DNA of 42,556 nt, from NCBI GenBank assembly GCA_017886875.1, contig JAGHIZ010000017.1, positions 1-42,556 on the forward strand, given 5' to 3'. Of this stretch, positions 35,707-42,556 are shown one piece after another (position 1 is the stretch's first letter; every line of letters begins with the position of its first letter). The notes below the pieces were generated by a model. That model worked only from the letters and a program-made list of their open reading frames with translations, was not told the origin of the DNA and made no database searches. A program made the translations under genes and the position numbers. Origin of the DNA: Butyricicoccus sp. GTDB taxonomy: Bacteria; Bacillota; Clostridia; Oscillospirales; Butyricicoccaceae.

Positions 35707-36409
35707 ATTTTAACTCCCCATACTTTCCCTTTTCTATATCAGCAACTATACGACCTTCAACAAGTGTAATAACTCGTTTTCTCATAACATTTACAAACTG
35801 TTTAGCGTGAGTTGCCATAACAATAGTTGTACCACATCGATTAATTTCGGCTAAAATATTCATAATATCCCAGCTTGTATCATAATCAAGGTTAGCTGTT
35901 ATTTCATCTACAACCAAAACAGGTGGATTGCATATAACAGCTCTTGCAAGCTCTACAAGTTTTATTTGTCCGCCTGAAAGCTCAAATGGATAACGTTCTC
36001 CCATGGCTCTCATGCCAACCAAAGCCAAAGCTTTTGTTGTATTTTCCTCAGCGATTTTAGATTTAACGCCCAATGCTCGCTGAACTATATATAAATTTTC
36101 TCTTATAGTTTTCTTTCTTATAAGTCCCGCTTCTTGCCACACTTGTCCAACCATTCTTCTATATGCAGTTCTTCTCCAATATCTAAGTTTGGTTATTTCT
36201 TGGTCTCCTATCCAAATTCGACCTTCATCGGCACGAAGCTGACTAGCAATAAGTTTAAGTAAGGTTGTTTTACCTGCACCACTACTTCCTATTAAAAAAA
36301 CAAAATCACCTTGTTCGATTGTAATTGATACATCATCAATCGCTGCAAAGCGTTTTTTTCTATCATTTACAAAATATTTAGTTACATTTTGAAGTTCTAT
36401 TTGAGGCAC
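35705..36409 (-). CDS. FtsE-like ABC transporter ATP-binding protein
   Basis: A 234-residue ABC ATPase. Walker A GSSGAGKT at 41-48, Q-loop MVGQVWQEAGLI, signature LSGGQIKLVELARA, Walker B VLVVDEITANLDYD, switch His in TIVMATHAKQFVNVM. The end, VMRKRVITLVEGRIVADIEK then GKYGE, is close to FtsE, which with FtsX activates division-site peptidoglycan hydrolases. Unlike canonical ftsE, no ftsX follows; the next genes are chemoreceptors, and a C39-type peptidase diverges from it. The Q-loop has VWQ where FtsE has VFQ, and the signature is LSGGQIK. GTG start (36407-36409) after GGAGGA. Confidence 0.85.
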   Translation of the reverse strand: MPQIELQNVTKYFVNDRKKRFAAIDDVSITIEQGDFVFLIGSSGAGKTTLLKLIASQLRADEGRIWIGDQEITKLRYWRRTAYRRMVGQVWQEAGLIRKKTIRENLYIVQRALGVKSKIAEENTTKALALVGMRAMGERYPFELSGGQIKLVELARAVICNPPVLVVDEITANLDYDTSWDIMNILAEINRCGTTIVMATHAKQFVNVMRKRVITLVEGRIVADIEKGKYGELK

Positions 36410-36435
36410 AATATTTCCTCCATATTAAATATTAG

Positions 36436-36451
36436 ACAAATTTCGATTTGT
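36436..36451. promoter_or_regulatory. Dyad between divergent FtsE-like and C39 genes
   Basis: ACAAAT-TTCG-ATTTGT, a perfect 6-bp dyad, overlaps the -10 of the candidate promoter at 36440-36466. It may be an operator, or simply reflect promoter elements on both strands. Confidence 0.3.
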
Positions 36452-36466
36452 TTGCTATGATAATAA
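36440..36466 (-). promoter_or_regulatory. Candidate sigma-28-like promoter of the FtsE-like gene
   Basis: On the minus strand TTAT (36463-36466), 15 bp, ATCGAAAT (36440-36447). The predicted start is about 22 bases before the GTG. Same layout as before fliD, yjfB and the SLH gene. Confidence 0.4.
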
Positions 36467-36497
36467 AAAAATAATAATTCTATTAAAGGTGAGAAAT

Positions 36498-37382
36498 TTG
36501 AAAAAAAATAAATCAAAACTAGAAAAATTTAAAATGACAATTCTTGCCATATTTTTGTTTATTGTATGTGTAGGAGGTATCGAACTTGCCATTTGCTATT
36601 GGCACGACCCTCATATTTTCATAAAAATTGTAACTCCTGTACAAAATACAGCAAAATCCACAATATCAAATGGTAAGAAATTAATTATAAACACCGGAAA
36701 TTGGATTTCCACACAGAAAGATTGGCTTGATAGCAAAATAAAACAGCTGGGTGAAAAACTTACTCAGCCACAAAAAGCAAAAGACCATAAAAACAGTCAA
36801 AAAACTGAAAATTCTTCAGATGTAATGACAAGAGTTAATGGTATAGAAACTTTAACAGGTGGCACTATACCAGTAGTTTACTTTGCACAAAACGACCCTG
36901 AATGGAAAGACCAACTTTATGGCAATGACCCTATTGGTGTATATGGTTGTGGTCCTACAGCACTTGCAATGGTTGTAAATAGCTTAGGAGTTGGCACTAC
37001 AGACCCTGCTGCAATGGCTGCATTTTGTGCAGAGCAAGGTTATTGGGCACCTCAAAGCGGTTCATACCATAATATAGTACAAGGTGTAGCAGCGGCATTT
37101 TCGATTACATGCAGCCCACCAACAACACTTGATGCAAATGAAATAATAACAAGGCTTTCAGGCGGCGAAATAGCCATAGCACTTATGGGACCTGGACATT
37201 TTACTGACACTGGGCATTTTATAGTGCTTCGTGGTGTAACCAAAGATAATAAATTACTTGTAGCTGACCCAATAAGTAGAACACGAAGTTTACAAGAATG
37301 GGACGCCCAACTTATAGTTGATGAACTCAGCATGAGTCGCACCAGTGGAGCACCTTTATGGTTTCTATCAGCTAATAAATAG
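36498..37382 (+). CDS. Membrane-anchored C39-like cysteine peptidase
   Basis: A protein of about 294 residues. A TTG start at 36498 (seven bases after AAAGGTG) is preferred to GTG at 36489, which lies within that site. One membrane helix (about 13-33) is followed by a Lys/Gln-rich stalk and a papain-like C39_2 domain (about 120-290). Catalytic residues visible: Gln131 in VVYFAQND, Cys151 in YGCGPTALAMV, His240 in TGHFIVLRG, Asp257 in LLVADPIS. C39 domains cleave after Gly-Gly in leader peptides or act in cell-wall or secretion functions; being extracellular and without an ABC domain, this one is not a bacteriocin exporter. It is divergent from the FtsE-like gene. Confidence 0.9.
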   Translation: MKKNKSKLEKFKMTILAIFLFIVCVGGIELAICYWHDPHIFIKIVTPVQNTAKSTISNGKKLIINTGNWISTQKDWLDSKIKQLGEKLTQPQKAKDHKNSQKTENSSDVMTRVNGIETLTGGTIPVVYFAQNDPEWKDQLYGNDPIGVYGCGPTALAMVVNSLGVGTTDPAAMAAFCAEQGYWAPQSGSYHNIVQGVAAAFSITCSPPTTLDANEIITRLSGGEIAIALMGPGHFTDTGHFIVLRGVTKDNKLLVADPISRTRSLQEWDAQLIVDELSMSRTSGAPLWFLSANK

Positions 37383-37506
37383 TACTATATATGTTCTTAT
37401 GTTACATTATTATTTTACAGCAAACTTATTAATTGAGCAATACCATAAATATTTTTTACAAAGAAAAATTTTTATCAACAATTATAATATTTTGCATTAG
37501 AATATT

Positions 37507-37542
37507 TTTCCCACCGCATTTTATACAAATTGCGGTGGGAAA
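37507..37542. terminator. Shared hairpin between C39 peptidase and fliT-like genes
   Basis: A perfect 12-bp stem (TTTCCCACCGCA and complement) with a 12-nt loop lies between the convergent genes, 4 bp from the fliT-like stop. Flanks are A/T-rich but without a clean U-run, so termination strength is uncertain. Confidence 0.65.
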
Positions 37543-37545
37543 TTA

Positions 37546-37920
37546 TTATCTCTTTTTGTTTTTTAGTACAGTTAATATTCGATTGTCAAAAGGAACAAGA
37601 CGTTCTAAAAGTCTTCGATTTTGATTTATCTGTTGTTTAAATAAAGTTTCTTCTTGACCTATTGGTTCAGCATTGTTTTCAAGCTCTTGCCATCTTTTAA
37701 CTATATTTTGAGGGAGTTCAGATTTAAGATCCAATAAAATCTTGTCTGACTCTTTTAAATATAAAATAGGTTCTTGACGCATTGACAAAAGCATTTGAAA
37801 AGAAACCTCATCATCACGATTTAAAGCATCAGACATCTGCTGTGTTAAGTCATCTATCTGAATTAGTAATGAGTAACGTTTTTTAAGCTGAACAAGTAAT
37901 TTTAACCAATCTTCATTCAT
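37546..37920 (-). CDS. FliT-like flagellar chaperone (putative)
   Basis: A 124-residue helical, charged protein. No strong signature, but length, helicity (LLVQLKKRYSLLIQIDDLTQ, then QINQNRRLLERLVPFDNRIL) and place after fliD-fliS fit FliT or a FlgN-type export chaperone. FliT binds FliD before export. The ATG overlaps the fliS stop by 4 bp (ATGA), so the two are translationally coupled. Confidence 0.7.
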   Translation of the reverse strand: MNEDWLKLLVQLKKRYSLLIQIDDLTQQMSDALNRDDEVSFQMLLSMRQEPILYLKESDKILLDLKSELPQNIVKRWQELENNAEPIGQEETLFKQQINQNRRLLERLVPFDNRILTVLKNKKR

Positions 37921-38288
37921 ATATTTTGTGCCTCTTGTGCTTTTCTAAAAGTATCTCTTAAATCAACAATTTGAGGTTTAACTTGTTCCAAAACTTGACT
38001 ATTTCTTCCGAAACGAACACGGTTTAACATATATAAGAAATAATCATAGAGTCTGTGAAGGTCTTGACTTATTGGATATTTCATATCTAGTGTTTTATCC
38101 AAATAATGAATAATATCAATACATCTTACAATAGATGTTTCAAAAAGTTCAAAATCTTCCTTTTTTAAAGCTAGTTCTGAACGAATTAAGCGTTTAACCA
38201 GCTCATCATATAGAAGCATCAACAGCTCACCCTGTGTCATTGTATTCATAGATTGTGCTTTATATTGTTGATACCCTTGCATATTCAT
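37917..38288 (-). CDS. fliS: FliS flagellin export chaperone
   Basis: A 123-residue protein. It begins MNMQGYQQYKAQSMNTMTQG and continues ELLMLLYDELVKRLIRSE, the FliS hallmark; the later HYLDKTLDMKYPISQDLHRL and YDYFLYMLNRVRFGRN complete the family pattern. FliS binds the flagellin C-terminus to prevent premature assembly. The ATG at 38286-38288 has GGAAAGGA nine bases upstream; a longer reading starting 13 codons earlier lacks a site and would extend into the fliD stop region. No flagellin gene is in the window. Confidence 0.95.
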   Translation of the reverse strand: MNMQGYQQYKAQSMNTMTQGELLMLLYDELVKRLIRSELALKKEDFELFETSIVRCIDIIHYLDKTLDMKYPISQDLHRLYDYFLYMLNRVRFGRNSQVLEQVKPQIVDLRDTFRKAQEAQNI

Positions 38289-38333
38289 ATTAAAAAAATC
38301 CTTTCCAAAAAATGGTATAAACCACACTAATAA

Positions 38334-40946
38334 TTAATACCCACCACTCATACTAGATAGATAAGAGCTTTGAGAATTCATCTGACTAATAAGCATTTCA
38401 AGCTGAGTGAATTTAGAAGTATAAAAATCGATTTTATCATTAAGTTGGTCAGTTAGCCTATCAATTTCTTCATCAATATCCTCTATCTGGCTTTTAATAG
38501 TATTGTCAAGCAGAGCTGTTGGAGAATATTGAGAACCTGCTTTTTCAATAAGTATACCTTTTGTTGCACCTGTAGTGCCAGCATATTTATCAAGAACTTC
38601 TTTTAATTGCTGCATTGCACCGCCACTGACAACATTGCCATTTGAATCTGTTTCAATAGGAGCAGAAAAAGCTTTTTTGACAGAATCCAAATTACCCTCA
38701 ACTGCTGCACGTAGCTTTTCTTCATCAATAGATAACTTACCTCTATCTGATGCAGTTGTAGAAGTTGTAATGCCTATATTGGATAAATCTGAACCTGAGA
38801 ATAAAAAACGTAATTCACTTGCAAGTGATTTAAGGTCTGGGTCAGCAAATAGTAAACCTTCTTTTGCCTTAGCCTCATATTCCTCAATCTGTTTTTCTGT
38901 CATTTCAGCCTTTTGGTCATCAGTTAAAGGCTGATAATCATTATCAGGTTTAGTTGTATATGCTGTTCCCAAATCGGCAAGCATTTTATTATAATCTTCA
39001 ACAAAAGTTTTAATAGCATCAACAATTTTATCAGTATCAGCTTTTTGAGCAAATGTTACACCTTCAACTTTAACATCATTGTTAATAGTTCCATCATCAT
39101 TAATTTTTTCTGTATTAAAAACTTCATTTGCAGTCACTGAAAGACCATCAATATTAAATGTGTTTGTGCTACTTGTTAATATCATTTGTGTACCATTGAT
39201 ATTAACTGCCATTTTTGCATCTTTACCATCTTCAAAATGTACAGAAGAATCACCTACTTCTGTCCAACCGCCTTCTTTATTTAAACGTTCTACAGTATTA
39301 TTTTCTGATGATATTTTTCCAAATATCTGTGCTGCTAAATTTTGTGGGTTATCAGTATTATCACTTATTTCAATTTTACCGCCAATACCACCATGAGTTG
39401 CAGTAAATACAAACTGATTAGATGTTTGTGAATACGAAACTTTAACACTTGCATCAGAGTTATTTACATCATTGATTATAGTTGAAAGAGATGTATTTTT
39501 TGAATACTGACCAACTTCAACATCATTTATAACAAATGAATATAGGTTATCACCCTTTTCATCTACAAGCTCACCCTTTTCATTTACTAGATTACCATTT
39601 GCATCTACAAGTTTACCTTCATCATTTGTAAGTAAATTGCCCTTTTCATCAACAAAACCTTTTTTATCAGCATCAAATTTTCCGGTTCCTTGTATTGTTT
39701 GAAGATTGCTTAAATCAAAACCTAAATCTTCTAATGTGCTACTTGTATTTATTTTATTTGATGCACCATAATCAATACCAAAAATGCTGTCATCACCAAC
39801 AACACCAAGAGAACCACTTGTTATTGAAATTGTTGCATTTTCATCTGACAATTTGAATTCAGGGCTAAACTTTCCATCTTTCGCAATATTTGAAACATCT
39901 ATTCTATTATAACCAAAAGCTTTATCAACTTGATTTTGCAAATAATCTTCCATAGCAGTTGCAGCTTCTTCAGCAGTTTTATCCTTAAAAATAGCATTAT
40001 ATTCTTCTGAATCTTTTTCTGGAAATTTGATAACTGCACTTTGACCATTATAATTTATAGTCATAGTTGCCCCTGCAAGAATGTCTTTAACATCCTTTTC
40101 TGTATATAATGTATCTTCTGTAACTTTTGAATCAGATATAATAGTACCCTTAGATGTTAACTTATCGCCTTTTTCAAGCCCTAATGCTTTAAGTGCTGAC
40201 TCAGAGCCACCTGTTATTTCTAAATTTGAGCTTTTATCTGCATCATCTTTGAATTTTATTTCTAATTTACCATCCGTAACAACAGCCTCAACTGTTTCAC
40301 TCATTTTGCTATTATCAACTTTATTTATAATGTTTCCTAATTGTTCATTTATAGCATTGGCAACATCTTCTACTTCACCATACTCACCATCAGCCGGAAA
40401 ATCAATGGAAAAAGATTGATTATTATATTGAAAATTTATATATTTTCCTGCTAAATTGCTTGTTTTATGAGTTCCATTGATTAAATCTACACCTGTCTCA
40501 TCTCCACTAATTGAAATGTCATTTTTTGAAACTCCATTAAGACCTTCTAATGAAACACTTTCATTTTTTGCTAATTCTTTAACACCTAATATCTCAACAT
40601 TACTTGATGTTGTGCCTGATGCAGAAATTTTATCTGCATATTCACCCAAAGTTGTAATTATACTTGCTTTAAAAAATGATTCACTCATAAGGTTTGTGCT
40701 TGATGTATAAGATGTATACTTGGAAGAAAGCTGCACTAATTGGTCACTTATGCTTCTATAAGCTTGTTGTTGCCAATTTAAAATAGTCTTTTGTTGTTTT
40801 TGACCATCAATTTTCAACTTTATTCCCTGCACCATACCCTCAATCATAGATTCGGTATCCATACCAGATGCAAGACCACTAATTATATTACTATTTCTGC
40901 TACCATAAATGCTAGAACCGCTACTTAAACTGCTTACTGATGCCAT
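38334..40946 (-). CDS. fliD: FliD flagellar filament cap, unusually long
   Basis: An 870-residue filament cap protein (most FliD have 450-700). The ATG at 40944-40946 follows GAGAGGAG; the upstream extension is not needed. The conserved N-terminal FliD region is SNIISGLASGMDTESMIEGM then KQQKTILNWQQQAYRSISDQ; the C-terminal domain contains RGKLSIDEEKLRAAVEGNLD and ends in a coiled coil with LTDQLNDKIDFYTSKFTQLE. The extra length is in the surface-exposed middle, including an octad-like tandem repeat (residues 427-466) with patterns such as KLVDANGNLVNEKGELVDEKG shortened here to its key xLVxxxG units. A sigma-28-like promoter lies upstream. Confidence 0.93.
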   Translation of the reverse strand: MASVSSLSSGSSIYGSRNSNIISGLASGMDTESMIEGMVQGIKLKIDGQKQQKTILNWQQQAYRSISDQLVQLSSKYTSYTSSTNLMSESFFKASIITTLGEYADKISASGTTSSNVEILGVKELAKNESVSLEGLNGVSKNDISISGDETGVDLINGTHKTSNLAGKYINFQYNNQSFSIDFPADGEYGEVEDVANAINEQLGNIINKVDNSKMSETVEAVVTDGKLEIKFKDDADKSSNLEITGGSESALKALGLEKGDKLTSKGTIISDSKVTEDTLYTEKDVKDILAGATMTINYNGQSAVIKFPEKDSEEYNAIFKDKTAEEAATAMEDYLQNQVDKAFGYNRIDVSNIAKDGKFSPEFKLSDENATISITSGSLGVVGDDSIFGIDYGASNKINTSSTLEDLGFDLSNLQTIQGTGKFDADKKGFVDEKGNLLTNDEGKLVDANGNLVNEKGELVDEKGDNLYSFVINDVEVGQYSKNTSLSTIINDVNNSDASVKVSYSQTSNQFVFTATHGGIGGKIEISDNTDNPQNLAAQIFGKISSENNTVERLNKEGGWTEVGDSSVHFEDGKDAKMAVNINGTQMILTSSTNTFNIDGLSVTANEVFNTEKINDDGTINNDVKVEGVTFAQKADTDKIVDAIKTFVEDYNKMLADLGTAYTTKPDNDYQPLTDDQKAEMTEKQIEEYEAKAKEGLLFADPDLKSLASELRFLFSGSDLSNIGITTSTTASDRGKLSIDEEKLRAAVEGNLDSVKKAFSAPIETDSNGNVVSGGAMQQLKEVLDKYAGTTGATKGILIEKAGSQYSPTALLDNTIKSQIEDIDEEIDRLTDQLNDKIDFYTSKFTQLEMLISQMNSQSSYLSSMSGGY
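39549..39666 (-). repeat. Short tandem peptide repeat inside fliD
   Basis: About 118 bp encode five units of seven or eight residues of the form [K/N/E]-L-V-[D/N/T]-x-x-G (GFVDEKG, LLTNDEG, LVDANG, LVNEKG, LVDEKG). The nucleotide repeat word is 'aagctcacccttttcat'-like. It lies in the variable exposed region of the cap. Confidence 0.75.
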
Positions 40947-41030
40947 AATAAAGCACTCCTCTCTTTTTATGTGTGTATTTATACAATTTCTTACAGATTT
41001 CAATTTTATAAAAATTTCTTCTGTTTTTTT

Positions 41031-41057
41031 ATTTCGACATATAGTATACTAAAATAA
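41031..41057 (-). promoter_or_regulatory. Candidate sigma-28-like promoter of fliD-fliS-fliT
   Basis: On the minus strand TTAT (41054-41057), 15 bp, GTCGAAAT (41031-41038), six of eight matches to GCCGATAT. The predicted leader is about 77 bases. fliD operons are SigD-controlled in related bacteria. Confidence 0.45.
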
Positions 41058-41097
41058 TAGATAGAATAAGAATAATTTTGATAAGGACGTGATTTTT

Positions 41098-41865
41098 GTG
41101 CCAGAAGTTATAGCTATCACAAATCAGAAGGGTGGTGTCGGTAAAACAACCACATCTGCTGCCCTTATCGCTTCACTTTATGAGCGTGGAAAAAAGGTAC
41201 TTGCTATAGACCTTGACCCTCAAGGTAACTTAGGTTTTAGCCTTGGAGTTGATATTGAAAACACACATACTCTTTATGAGGTTTTTAAGAAACAAATTAC
41301 AATTGAGCAAGCCATTTGTAAAACTGAATATTGTGACCTTTTAGCTTCAAATATTCTTTTATCAGGTGTTGAGCTTGAATTTAATAAAGCTGGCAGAGAG
41401 TATATGTTAAAAAGCGAATTAAATCATATTTCAAAAAATTATGATTATATAATAATTGATACTCCACCTGCACTTAATCTTTTAACTGTTAATGCATATG
41501 TTGCTTCAAATAAACTTATTATACCAATGGCACCCGAAATTTTAAGCTTACTTGGTGTAACTCAGATTAAAGAAACAATAGAAACAGTTAAACAATATTA
41601 CAATCCTAAACTTGAAGTTCTTGGTATACTTCTTAATAAATTTAATGCAAGATTAAATTTAAATCGTGAAGTTTTAGAGATGTCACAACAGATTGCCTCT
41701 CAACTCAATACTCGTGTTTTGGAAGCTCGTATTAGGCAAGGTGTAAGTGTTGCTGAAGCTCCTGCACATGGTGAAAGTGTTATTACATACGCTCCTAACA
41801 GTAAACCATCTGCTGATTTTATAAATCTTACTGATGAAATAGTTAATTTATGTGAAAATAAATAA
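41098..41865 (+). CDS. ParA/Soj-family ATPase
   Basis: A 255-residue Walker-type partition ATPase. The deviant Walker A is KGGVGKTT at 11-18 (signature Lys at 11), then DLDPQGNLGFSLGV with the switch I region, and IIIDTPPALNLLTVNAYVAS. The C-terminal RLNLNREVLEMSQQIASQL and EARIRQGVSVAEAPAHGESV match Soj/ParA rather than FlhG. The GTG at 41098 is ten bases after AAGGA; the GTG at 41089 is too close to that site. It is not next to a parB or a replication origin but diverges from fliD and precedes an acidic repeat protein by 17 bp. ParA proteins of this kind (ParC, PpfA) position chemotaxis arrays; a similar role is inferred. Confidence 0.93.
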   Translation: MPEVIAITNQKGGVGKTTTSAALIASLYERGKKVLAIDLDPQGNLGFSLGVDIENTHTLYEVFKKQITIEQAICKTEYCDLLASNILLSGVELEFNKAGREYMLKSELNHISKNYDYIIIDTPPALNLLTVNAYVASNKLIIPMAPEILSLLGVTQIKETIETVKQYYNPKLEVLGILLNKFNARLNLNREVLEMSQQIASQLNTRVLEARIRQGVSVAEAPAHGESVITYAPNSKPSADFINLTDEIVNLCENK

Positions 41866-41882
41866 AAAGGAGGTTTTATTTT

Positions 41883-42556
41883 ATGCCACCAAAACGCAGT
41901 AATAAAACTGCTCGTGTATTGAATTTGATTGCAAAATCTGACAATGAACCTTCTGATATAGAAGCAAGTGCTCAAGATATAATAAATTCAAATAACAATA
42001 TGTCAGAAGATGCCATTGCAGATTTACTTGCAAAACATAATGATGAGCAAACCCAAGCAAATGAACCTGTTTCTAATACAGAAACTAATGCTGTTTTATC
42101 TGATGCTGCTGTTACTGATTTATCTTCTCAAAACAATCAAGAAAACAAGTCAGAAACTGAACAATCAGACATAAAAGAACAACCAGCACAGACTTCTGCT
42201 GAATTACCACCAGCACCACAGCCTGTTGTACCTATATTACAAAATGTACGTGAACAAGAAACACAACTTGAGGAGCAAATATGTTCTGAGCTTTTAAGCA
42301 GTTTAGAGATTGAAGAACAAGATACTAAAGTACAAACAATCCCTGAGCCTTTAGTTACTAATGAAAAAGCTACTGAACCTGCTACTCAATCTGACCCTAA
42401 TGCTGTTATGTCTGACGATGATATTACTGCTCTATCTGCTCAGAATAATCAAGAGCCTGATAAGGCTTCTGAGTCTGCTAATCAGTCTGACCCTAACGCT
42501 GTTATGTCTGATGATGCTATTGCTGCATTATTAGCTGAAAATAATCAAGAGCCTGA
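41883..42556 (+). CDS. Acidic repeat protein with FliM-N-like motifs, ParA partner candidate (3' end outside window)
   Basis: At least 224 residues, running off the right edge. The ATG follows AAAGGAGG by nine bases and lies 17 bp after the ParA stop, so the pair form an operon. The first 18 residues are basic and amphipathic (MPPKRSNKTARVLNLIAK), like ParA-stimulating N-termini. The rest is acidic, Asn/Gln/Ala/Pro-rich and probably disordered, with one likely helix around residues 125-148 (VREQETQLEEQICSELLSSL). Four copies of a short motif occur at residues 40, 72, 176 and 208: MSEDAIADLLA, LSDAAVTDLSS, MSDDDITALSA, MSDDAIAALLA, 32 residues apart within each pair. They resemble the FliM N-terminal peptide LSQSQIDMLLQ. 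I do not recognise a named family from the visible part; a C-terminal folded domain (a ComFB-like one is a possibility I cannot test) may follow. Confidence 0.85.
   Translation, partial: MPPKRSNKTARVLNLIAKSDNEPSDIEASAQDIINSNNNMSEDAIADLLAKHNDEQTQANEPVSNTETNAVLSDAAVTDLSSQNNQENKSETEQSDIKEQPAQTSAELPPAPQPVVPILQNVREQETQLEEQICSELLSSLEIEEQDTKVQTIPEPLVTNEKATEPATQSDPNAVMSDDDITALSAQNNQEPDKASESANQSDPNAVMSDDAIAALLAENNQEP
42000..42556 (+). repeat. 96-nt (32-residue) coding repeats with FliM-N-like motif
   Basis: Motif starts are at 42000, 42096, 42408 and 42504: spacing 96 nt in both pairs, 312 nt between pairs. The last two units (42390-42485 and from 42486) are nearly identical in DNA over the words TCTGACCCTAA and AATAATCAAGAGCCTGA, so they arose recently by duplication. 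The array may continue beyond the window. Confidence 0.85.

Noticed and set aside
41043-41050. Palindrome AGTATACT as overlapping -10 boxes for parA and fliD
   Set aside because: TATACT fits a -10 on both strands, but neither direction has a recognisable -35 at 16-18 bp.
41098-41865. Calling the ATPase FlhG or a chromosomal Soj
   Set aside because: Sequence motifs are Soj/ParA-like, not FlhG-like, and there is no parB, parS-like dyad or flhF beside it; only the family is supported.
42000-42556. CRISPR-like array suggested by regular 96-nt repeats
   Set aside because: Repeats are in frame, diverged at synonymous and non-synonymous sites, and encode a peptide motif; there are no short direct repeats with unique spacers.

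Overview
The window is AT-rich DNA from a motile, low-G+C Gram-positive anaerobe. I read it as Clostridia, most likely of the Lachnospiraceae type, but nothing here fixes a genus. Support: the gene order of the flagellar operon, a CheC-type FliY, SLH-domain surface protein, an EcfA1-EcfA2-EcfT-TruA block, a ClpE-like ATPase, frequent GTG/TTG starts with strong AAGGAGG sites, and TTGACA/TATAAT-type promoters. I saw no tRNA, rRNA, insertion sequence or CRISPR array.

Layout. (1) 1-13191, minus strand: one long flagellar operon that starts at a good sigma-A-type promoter (13163-13191) and reads flgB-flgC-fliE-fliF-fliG-fliH-fliI-fliJ-fliK-flgD-(TIGR02530)-flgE-flbD-motA-motB-fliM-fliY, leaving the window inside fliY. 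It builds basal body, export ATPase, hook, stator and switch. There is no fliL between motB and fliM. A 15-bp RNA hairpin sits between flgE and flbD. (2) 13200-17500: an SLH surface protein, a divergent lipoprotein and a YjfB-family motility peptide. (3) 17500-22800: a G5/3D cell-wall protein, rsmI, a HEPN/nucleotidyltransferase pair whose nucleotidyltransferase lacks its catalytic acids, a GHL10 glycoside hydrolase and a pyridoxamine kinase. (4) 31376-22844, minus: an apparent operon methyltransferase-ecfA1-ecfA2-ecfT-truA-DUF5711-cvpA-clpE. (5) 31442-36466, minus: an FtsE-like ATPase, two tandem chemoreceptors and an overlapping bacteriohemerythrin; a C39-type peptidase diverges from the FtsE gene. 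(6) 37546-41057, minus: fliD-fliS-fliT-like. (7) 41098-end, plus: a ParA-type ATPase followed by an acidic repeat protein that runs off the window.

The best candidate for something undescribed is region 7. The protein after ParA has a basic N-terminus like that of ParA-activating partners, and at least four short motifs (for example MSDDAIAALLA), spaced by exactly 32 residues within each pair, that resemble the N-terminal CheY/FlhG-binding peptide of FliM (LSQSQIDMLLQ in this same genome). This suggests a ParA-driven scaffold that imitates the FliM N-terminus, possibly linking flagellar switch or chemotaxis components to a positioning ATPase. The FliY encoded here starts directly at its CheC domain and so appears to lack that peptide.

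Secondary leads are a set of four sigma-28-like promoters (TTAT-N15-xxCGAxxT) before fliD, the FtsE-like gene, yjfB and the SLH gene; the flgE-flbD hairpin; the degenerate HEPN/NTase pair; the shared HDDxGKY tail of the two chemoreceptors; and an octad-like repeat inside FliD.
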